A stretch of 36,441 nt of DNA from Lachnoclostridium sp. (lineage in GTDB: Bacteria; Bacteroidota; Bacteroidia; Bacteroidales; Muribaculaceae), in NCBI GenBank assembly GCA_023667185.1, contig JAMPAP010000008.1, positions 1-36,441 on the forward strand, read 5' to 3'. The position numbers and the translations under genes were made by a program. Under the pieces are notes generated by a model. That model saw only the letters and a program-made list of their open reading frames with translations. It was not told the DNA's origin and did no database searches. Numbering within the stretch: the first letter of the stretch is position 1; each line of letters starts with the position of its first letter. This document shows positions 31,722-36,441 of the stretch, piece by piece.

Positions 31722-32599
31722 CAGTAGATCTCGTGTTTGGCTGCAAGAAGGGTATTGCGCATGAGCATACAGATGGTCATAGGCCCTACTCCGCCGGGCA
31801 CCGGGGTGATAAATGAGCACCGTTCAGCCACGTTTTCGAAATCCACATCTCCGCAGAGACGGAAACCGCTCTTACGCGATGCGTCAGCCACGCGTGTTGT
31901 ACCTACGTCGATCACCGTCGCACCCTCTTTCACCATATCTGCTTTTACAAAACCAGGTACTCCTATTGCCGCGATTATGATATCGGCTTCGCGGCATATC
32001 TCGGCGAGATTTTCCGATGCACTGTGAAGCACGGTGACAGTAGCGTTGCCGGGCTGGGCCTTCTGCATCATCAGAGAGGCCACAGGCTTGCCTACGATAT
32101 TACTGCGACCGATCACCACGCACCGTTTGCCGCGCGTGGGGACATTGTAACGACTCAGCAGTTCGAGAATACCTGCGGGTGTAGCTGACCTGAAGCAGGG
32201 GAGACCTATCGACATACGGCCTACATTTACCGGATGGAAACCGTCTACATCCTTACGGGGATCAATGGCCTCGATTACAGCCTGCTCGTCAATATGACGG
32301 GGCAGTGGCAGCTGCACGATAAATCCGTCAACATCGTCATCACTGTTGAGACGGCTGATTTCAGCGAGTAGCTCTTCCTGTGACACTTCATCCTCAAAAC
32401 GGATTAGCGTCGAGCGAAAACCACAACGTTCACAGGCTTTTACCTTGTTGGCAACGTAAGTCTCGCTACCGCCGTCGTGGCCTACGAGTATGGCCACAAG
32501 ATGAGGAGCACGCTGCCCCGCGGCTACCATTTCGGCTACTTCAGCCGCGATTTCTGACTTGATATCCTCGGCAATTTTTTTTCCGTCGATGAGTGTCAT
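31721..32599 (-). CDS. folD: Bifunctional methylenetetrahydrofolate dehydrogenase/cyclohydrolase
   Basis: Cytosolic one-carbon enzyme interconverting 5,10-methylene- and 10-formyl-tetrahydrofolate, supplying purine synthesis and Fmt. The 292-residue length is usual. [20 protein letters not shown] (the catalytic Lys-containing segment), [20 protein letters not shown], the nucleotide-binding [17 protein letters not shown] and the C-terminal [20 protein letters not shown] are diagnostic. It starts 12 nt after the ffh stop and its own stop overlaps the CapA-like start. Confidence 0.96.
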   Translation of the reverse strand: MTLIDGKKIAEDIKSEIAAEVAEMVAAGQRAPHLVAILVGHDGGSETYVANKVKACERCGFRSTLIRFEDEVSQEELLAEISRLNSDDDVDGFIVQLPLPRHIDEQAVIEAIDPRKDVDGFHPVNVGRMSIGLPCFRSATPAGILELLSRYNVPTRGKRCVVIGRSNIVGKPVASLMMQKAQPGNATVTVLHSASENLAEICREADIIIAAIGVPGFVKADMVKEGATVIDVGTTRVADASRKSGFRLCGDVDFENVAERCSFITPVPGGVGPMTICMLMRNTLLAAKHEIY

Positions 32600-32611
32600 A
32601 TATAATATGTG

Positions 32612-33946
32612 TTATCGTTTCATTCCTTTCATGCCGCGCATGAGTGAGAGCGGATTCTTGATCGAAGAAACCTGCTTCATCATCTTGCGTGTCTGGTCAA
32701 ACTGCTTGATGAGGCGGTTGACCTGCTGGATATCCGTTCCTGAGCCGAGGGCGATGCGGCGGCGGCGGCTACTGTTGATGATTTCCGGATTCTGGCGCTC
32801 TTTTTCAGTCATTGACTGGATGATAGCCTCGATACCTTTGAATGCATTGTCGTCAATATCGATATCCTTGATTGCCTTGCCAAGACCGGGGATCATCGAG
32901 GCAAGTTCCTTGATATTACCCATCGACTTAATCTGCTGAATCTGAGCAAGGAAGTCGTTGAAGTTAAACTGATTTTTAGCGATCTTGCGCTGAAGTTCAC
33001 GAGCCTGCTTCTCGTCGTAGGCGTTCTGGGCGCGCTCTACGAGCGACACGATGTCACCCATGCCGAGGATACGGTCAGCCATACGGGCGGGGTGGAAGAG
33101 ATCCACCGCATCAAGCTTCTCGCCGGTACCTACAAATTTGATAGGCTTCGTCACGACTGTACGGATCGAAAGCGCTGCACCACCACGGGTGTCACCATCG
33201 AGTTTCGTAAGTACAACGCCATCAAAATCAAGACGATCGTTAAACTCTTTGGCTGTATTAACTGCATCTTGACCAGTCATCGAGTCGACAACAAAAAGGG
33301 TCTCCTGCGGCTTGACGGCCTTCTTGATAGCCTCGATCTCCTTCATCATCTCCTCATCCACGGCCAGACGGCCGGCGGTATCGATGATGACCATATCAAG
33401 ATTGTTTGTCTTGGCATAGCGGATGGCATTTTCAGCTATCTGAACCGGGTTTTTGTTGCCCTCTTCAGTGTAGACCGGTACATCAATCTGTGAAGCGAGG
33501 ACCTTGAGCTGCTCGATTGCTGCCGGACGATACACGTCGCAAGCCACGAGCAACGGACGGCGATGCTGCTCGGCTTTAAACTTGCGGGCAAGCTTGCCTG
33601 AGAATGTGGTTTTACCCGAGCCCTGCAGACCTGACATCAGTATCACCGTAGGGTTTCCTGACAGGTTTACCTGTGCGGTCTCGCCACCCATTAGTCGTGC
33701 CAGCTCGTCATGGACAATCTTGACCATGAGTTCGCCCGGCTTGATGGCATTGATTACATTCTGGCCGAGAGCCTTAGCTTTCACCTCATCAGTAAACTGC
33801 TTGGCTACCTTGAAGTTGACGTCGGCTTCGAGCAGTGCGCGACGCACATCCTTAAGCGTTTCGGCAACGTTAATCTCCGTGATGCGGCCTTCGCCTTTGA
33901 GTATCTTGAAACTTCTCTCGAGTCTTTCGCTTAGATTTTCAAACAT
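32612..33946 (-). CDS. ffh: Signal recognition particle protein Ffh
   Basis: SRP54 GTPase that binds signal peptides and targets nascent membrane proteins to FtsY and the translocon. The 444 residues comprise an N domain (about 1-85), a G domain with GLQGSGKTTFSGKLA, DTAGRLAVDEE and TKLDGDTRGGAALS, and a Met-rich M domain from about 300 (MGNIKELASMIPG, then RRRRIALGSGT, the SRP-RNA-binding segment). It ends with a Met/Gly-rich tail. It is 12 nt downstream of panD. No 4.5S RNA gene was seen nearby. Confidence 0.97.
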   Translation of the reverse strand: MFENLSERLERSFKILKGEGRITEINVAETLKDVRRALLEADVNFKVAKQFTDEVKAKALGQNVINAIKPGELMVKIVHDELARLMGGETAQVNLSGNPTVILMSGLQGSGKTTFSGKLARKFKAEQHRRPLLVACDVYRPAAIEQLKVLASQIDVPVYTEEGNKNPVQIAENAIRYAKTNNLDMVIIDTAGRLAVDEEMMKEIEAIKKAVKPQETLFVVDSMTGQDAVNTAKEFNDRLDFDGVVLTKLDGDTRGGAALSIRTVVTKPIKFVGTGEKLDAVDLFHPARMADRILGMGDIVSLVERAQNAYDEKQARELQRKIAKNQFNFNDFLAQIQQIKSMGNIKELASMIPGLGKAIKDIDIDDNAFKGIEAIIQSMTEKERQNPEIINSSRRRRIALGSGTDIQQVNRLIKQFDQTRKMMKQVSSIKNPLSLMRGMKGMKR

Positions 33947-33958
33947 ATATTATTGGTG

Positions 33959-34312
33959 TTATTTCAGTAGTTTGTTTGTAGATGTATCAGGGAAAATCAC
34001 CTTGGGGCTGAACGTTGCAGCCTCCTCGGGAGTCATCATGGCATAAGCCATAATGATGATAATATCGCCCACCTGCACCCGGCGCGCGGCCGCGCCGTTG
34101 AGGCATACGACACCTGATCCAGGTTCGCCGGCAATGGTATAGGTATCAAACCGTTCGCCGTTATTGTTGTCAACAATAAACACCCTTTCGCCCGGGAAAA
34201 TGCCTGCCTGATCAAGCAGATCCTTATCTACGGTAATGCTGCCAATATAATCGAGTCGGGCTTCCGTCACCGTCACACGATGAATCTTGCTTTTGAGTAA
34301 TTGAATCATCAT
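33959..34312 (-). CDS. panD: Aspartate 1-decarboxylase
   Basis: Makes beta-alanine from aspartate for pantothenate and coenzyme A synthesis. It is a pyruvoyl enzyme that self-cleaves at a Gly-Ser bond, here Gly24-Ser25 in [10 protein letters not shown]. The length of 117 is normal. The conserved [20 protein letters not shown] segment follows. Two start codons stand in tandem (ATGATG). The first overlaps the panC stop by 4 nt and the second by 1 nt, so coupling with panC holds either way. PanD product and PanC substrate connect directly. Confidence 0.95.
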   Translation of the reverse strand: MMIQLLKSKIHRVTVTEARLDYIGSITVDKDLLDQAGIFPGERVFIVDNNNGERFDTYTIAGEPGSGVVCLNGAAARRVQVGDIIIIMAYAMMTPEEAATFSPKVIFPDTSTNKLLK

Positions 34313-35160
34313 GATCTTACAGGATATTTAATATTATCGATGAGGCGAACCTCTCCGCAATACACTGTAACACAACCTACTGCCTGACGGCAATCGCTCC
34401 AATCGGCGATAGGCTGCATATCGTCGGCATTGACAATCTCGTAATACTCCACCTCGAGGCCGTCAAACGAGTTGAGCGTATCCACGACGTAACGCTTCGT
34501 GGAGGCTACGTCATGATCCATAGCCCACGAGAGGCTACCCTCGAGCGTGCGGTGAATCACAGGCGCGAGAGCTCGCTGCTCTGCGCTCAGACGCACATTA
34601 CGGCTTGACATTGCAAGGCCATCCTCCTCTCTCTTGATGGGACAGGCTATGATATCGATATCGAAGCCCTCAAGCTGAGCCATCTTGCGTATCACGGCAA
34701 TCTGCTGGAAATCCTTCTCGCCGAAGTAAGCGCGGTCAGGACGAGTCATGGCGAAAAGTTTGCTTACCACCTGAGCCACACCGTTGAAGTGACCGGGGCG
34801 CATCGCGCCTTCCATCACCTGAGCCACAGGGCCGAGGTTAAATTCACGCGTGTCAGGCTCGGGATACATCTCCTCTACCGTAGGTACAAATGCTATATCC
34901 ACTCCGGCCTCCGAAAGCTTGGCAAGGTCAGCTTCCTCCGTGCGAGGATAAGTGCGTAAGTCATCAGGGTTATTAAATTGGGTAGGGTTAACAAATACAC
35001 TGACCACCACAATATCATTATCGTGGCGCGCCTTCTGGATCAACGACATATGTCCGTCATGCAGCGCGCCCATTGTGGGTACAAGGCCGATAGTACGGCC
35101 GAGAGCCCGAGCTGCCGATACCTGACGACCAAGTTCGTCAACTGTTCTGATAATATTCAT
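34309..35160 (-). CDS. panC: Pantothenate synthetase
   Basis: ATP-dependent condensation of pantoate with beta-alanine. At 283 residues it has the normal size. [19 protein letters not shown] carries the HIGH-type nucleotide-binding motif, and [36 protein letters not shown] and [17 protein letters not shown] are classic PanC segments. It heads the operon panC-panD-ffh-folD-CapA-like, with an excellent promoter about 43 nt upstream. The IS element lies further upstream, outside the promoter. Confidence 0.96.
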   Translation of the reverse strand: MNIIRTVDELGRQVSAARALGRTIGLVPTMGALHDGHMSLIQKARHDNDIVVVSVFVNPTQFNNPDDLRTYPRTEEADLAKLSEAGVDIAFVPTVEEMYPEPDTREFNLGPVAQVMEGAMRPGHFNGVAQVVSKLFAMTRPDRAYFGEKDFQQIAVIRKMAQLEGFDIDIIACPIKREEDGLAMSSRNVRLSAEQRALAPVIHRTLEGSLSWAMDHDVASTKRYVVDTLNSFDGLEVEYYEIVNADDMQPIADWSDCRQAVGCVTVYCGEVRLIDNIKYPVRS

Positions 35161-35202
35161 TTCAGTTAAAATCTTTCAGCTATTATAGCTATAAACAGAG
35201 TG

Positions 35203-35234
35203 CAAAAGTACACAATAATCCTTTATTGTGCAAA
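35203..35234 (-). promoter_or_regulatory. Promoter of the panC-panD-ffh-folD operon
   Basis: Minus strand: TTTG (35234-35231), 20 nt, then TACTTTTG (35210-35203). Both elements and their spacing match the Bacteroidetes promoter. The -33 element is 24 nt from the IS end, so the insertion left the core promoter intact. Confidence 0.82.
35211..35230. promoter_or_regulatory. Candidate operator filling the panC promoter spacer
   Basis: CACAATAA-TCCT-TTATTGTG (plus strand) is a perfect 8-bp inverted repeat with a 4-bp centre. It occupies exactly the 20-nt spacer between the -33 and -7 elements. A protein bound here would block RNA polymerase. No regulator is encoded in the window to match it. Confidence 0.6.
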
Positions 35235-35278
35235 TCTATATTTTTTAATTGTCACTAAGAGCCTGTCCCATAATAAAT

Positions 35279-35421
35279 GTTAACGCTGAGGCCGCATATC
35301 TCGGAGGGATTTTGAAGTTGACGTGAGGGAGCAATGCGGTGGCATTGTGACCGAACGGCAGCTTCAAAAGCGCCCGAGAGATGCGAGGCGAGGGTAATTT
35401 TCTTTGCCGCAATGCGTTAAC
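35279..35421 (+). promoter_or_regulatory. Foldable left end of the IS upstream of the transposase start
   Basis: GTTAACGC within the terminal repeat (35279-35286) is complementary to GCGTTAAC (35414-35421), which ends 5 nt before the transposase ATG. Inside, a second pair of arms (35293-35320 and 35359-35385) matches imperfectly over about 27 bp, and the loop holds CAATGC-GGTG-GCATTG (35332-35347). RNA read in from outside the element could fold and cover the start codon. Confidence 0.6.
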
Positions 35422-35426
35422 TATAT

Positions 35427-36182
35427 ATGAAATCTTATTCTTTACTTAACTCCAAACAGAAGCGTTGGCTTGAATCTTACTGCCTGAAGGCGGGTATCAA
35501 GCTGAATATAAAGAAGTTTGATGGCATAATATTTATATTGAAGAGCGGTTGTCAGTGGAGATTATTGCCTCCGTATTACGGTAAATGGAAAAGCGTTTAT
35601 CACTATTTCAGAGGGATCAGTGAGTGTCAATGGTTTAACAGGATGCTCAAACAATTGCTCAACGAGCGGCGTAAACGCATTAAGGGAGATCGGGGACAAA
35701 ATCCAAGCGTAGCAATCATTGACAGTCAAAGCTCAAAGAGCGGCTTGCCTCGTTCGCAGAAAGGGATTGACGGCAACAAGCGAGTGAAGGGCATTAAGCG
35801 GCATATTGCGGTAGATAGCGATGGTTTGCCGCTTGCCGTGGCGGTGACAACAGCTAATGTGCATGACTCAAAAGGTGCATATCCACTGATAGCAGACCTG
35901 TCAATTCAATATAAATCCATCAAAACGATTAAGGCCGACAATGGATACAAAGGGAAGCTGACCGAGACCGTAAAGGACGTTGTATCAATTGATATGCAAT
36001 GTGTTAAATCAAACTATGGCACATCCGAGTTTATTCCGTTAGAAGGTCGGTGGGTTGTGGAGCGAACCATTGCATGGCTTGACAACTTCAGGCGTTTGTG
36101 TCGCAACTATGAACAGTTGCTTTCTACGGCAAAAGCTATGGTCAGAATGGCATTCTTAATGATATTGATTAAGCATATATAG
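35427..36182 (+). CDS. IS5-family DDE transposase
   Basis: A 251-residue single-frame transposase that cuts and joins the ends of its own element. The N-terminal region (about 1-75, SGCQWRLLPPYYGKWKSVYH) is the DUF4096-like DNA-binding part. The catalytic residues are Asp99 (AIIDSQSSK), Asp171 (IKADNGYKG) and Glu212 (RWVVERTIAWL), the last in the Y/R-x-E form typical of IS5. There is no frameshift, unlike the two-frame IS427 branch. The start follows directly on the foldable 5' region. Confidence 0.93.
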   Translation: MKSYSLLNSKQKRWLESYCLKAGIKLNIKKFDGIIFILKSGCQWRLLPPYYGKWKSVYHYFRGISECQWFNRMLKQLLNERRKRIKGDRGQNPSVAIIDSQSSKSGLPRSQKGIDGNKRVKGIKRHIAVDSDGLPLAVAVTTANVHDSKGAYPLIADLSIQYKSIKTIKADNGYKGKLTETVKDVVSIDMQCVKSNYGTSEFIPLEGRWVVERTIAWLDNFRRLCRNYEQLLSTAKAMVRMAFLMILIKHI

Positions 36183-36388
36183 TTTCTGCTGAGACGCGCG
36201 TTTCAACTAAATAATCACCTCAATATGTGACAGGCGGTGGAAGTTACCATCGCCTCGGCCATCCATTGGCATCTTTGTCCGCGTTCTTCGGTCGTGTACA
36301 TCAAGTACACTCCCTCATCACCCGAACAAATCTGCTCAATGGCTGACCGCCTCAGCGTTAACATTTATTATGGGACAGGCTCTAAAAC

Positions 36389-36441
36389 GTAACTACTCAG
36401 CTATCGGCAGGTGGATGCAAAATCCAGATCATATCCTCCCT
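36389..36441. repeat. Right copy of window-terminal inverted repeat
   Basis: Exact reverse complement of bases 2-54. It begins 3 nt after the IS target duplication and runs to the window end. It is not part of the IS, whose terminal repeat ends at 36382. Confidence 0.9.

Larger units (their letters stand above)
35259..36382 (+). mobile_element. Intact IS5-family insertion sequence (TNA-target type)
   Basis: The element is 1124 bp, bounded by perfect 34-bp terminal inverted repeats (GAGCCTGTCCCATAATAAAT and 14 further bases; 35259-35292 and 36349-36382) and flanked by a 3-bp duplication, TAA (35256-35258 and 36383-36385). A TNA duplication with one DDE transposase points to the IS1031/ISL2-like branch of IS5. 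The transposase frame is full length and the termini are exact, so it looks recent and potentially active. Internal noncoding ends are long: 134 bp on the left and 166 bp on the right, the latter with a small hairpin (GTGTAC-ATCAA-GTACAC, 36294-36310) and no gene. Confidence 0.93.

Noticed and set aside
31722-31820. Longer N-terminus for the CapA-like protein
   Set aside because: It would lie wholly inside folD, and the ATG at 31721 gives a signal peptide and a TGATG coupling with the folD stop.
1-36441. Whole window as a giant transposon or circular element because of its terminal inverted repeats
   Set aside because: The content is core metabolism and replication genes, and the repeats are inverted, which excludes a circular overlap. 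A dispersed repeat at contig ends is simpler.

Overview
The window looks like chromosomal DNA of a gut-type Bacteroidales bacterium, most plausibly Muribaculaceae; the family level is inference. Supporting signs are repeated Bacteroidetes promoters (-7 box TAnnTTTG, sometimes with TTTG/TTG 19-22 nt upstream), a tricorn-type S41 protease, a long 'plant-type' IspG, DUF5060/DUF5605 and GH5 carbohydrate enzymes, DcaP-like and PorT-like outer-membrane barrels, a C-terminal tail resembling Bacteroidetes sorting tails on the GH5 enzyme, and Rpn and AAA/PD-(D/E)XK genes typical of the group. No rRNA, tRNA or CRISPR array was seen.

Layout. 0-4.3 kb (minus): a DMT transporter followed by a tricorn-like protease. 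4.4-8.8 kb: an OmpA-like lipoprotein, thioredoxin, then dapA, a nitroreductase-like gene and an AAA/PD-(D/E)XK protein. 8.8-11.7 kb (minus): phosphohexomutase and a polyprenyl diphosphate synthase, each with its own promoter. 11.7-16.3 kb (minus): a tightly packed operon PAP2-like, purE, ispG, ribD, Rpn nuclease with touching or overlapping ends. 16.4-17.8 kb: GH5 endoglucanase, then a heptamer repeat block. 17.97-20.64 kb: a compact AT-rich accessory cluster. 20.7-25.8 kb: DcaP-like porin, fmt, DUF5060 glycosidase, PorT-like barrel and an orphan HsdR-N protein. 25.9-30.7 kb: holA, a CvfB-like protein, cardiolipin synthase and nhaA. 30.65-35.2 kb (minus): operon panC, panD, ffh, folD, CapA-like. 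35.26-36.38 kb: an intact IS5-family insertion sequence upstream of panC.

The most unusual part is 17.97-20.64 kb. It encodes a small Sec-exported protein whose mature N-terminus is the tail of an RHS core, followed by a likely permuted papain-like domain. Two tandem, mutually similar small membrane proteins follow, then a frameshifted exported lipase-like gene and a membrane-anchored unknown protein. Gaps are only 4-13 nt. This reads as two polymorphic-toxin C-terminal domains with candidate immunity genes, cut loose from any RHS delivery protein and given their own signal peptides. The function is inferred, not shown.

Other points of interest are a perfect inverted repeat filling the spacer of the panCD promoter, a foldable left end of the IS that could hide the transposase start, promoters lying almost on the start codons of fmt and the polyprenyl synthase gene, and a 53-bp inverted repeat at the two window ends. 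The last most likely marks a dispersed repeat where assembly stopped.
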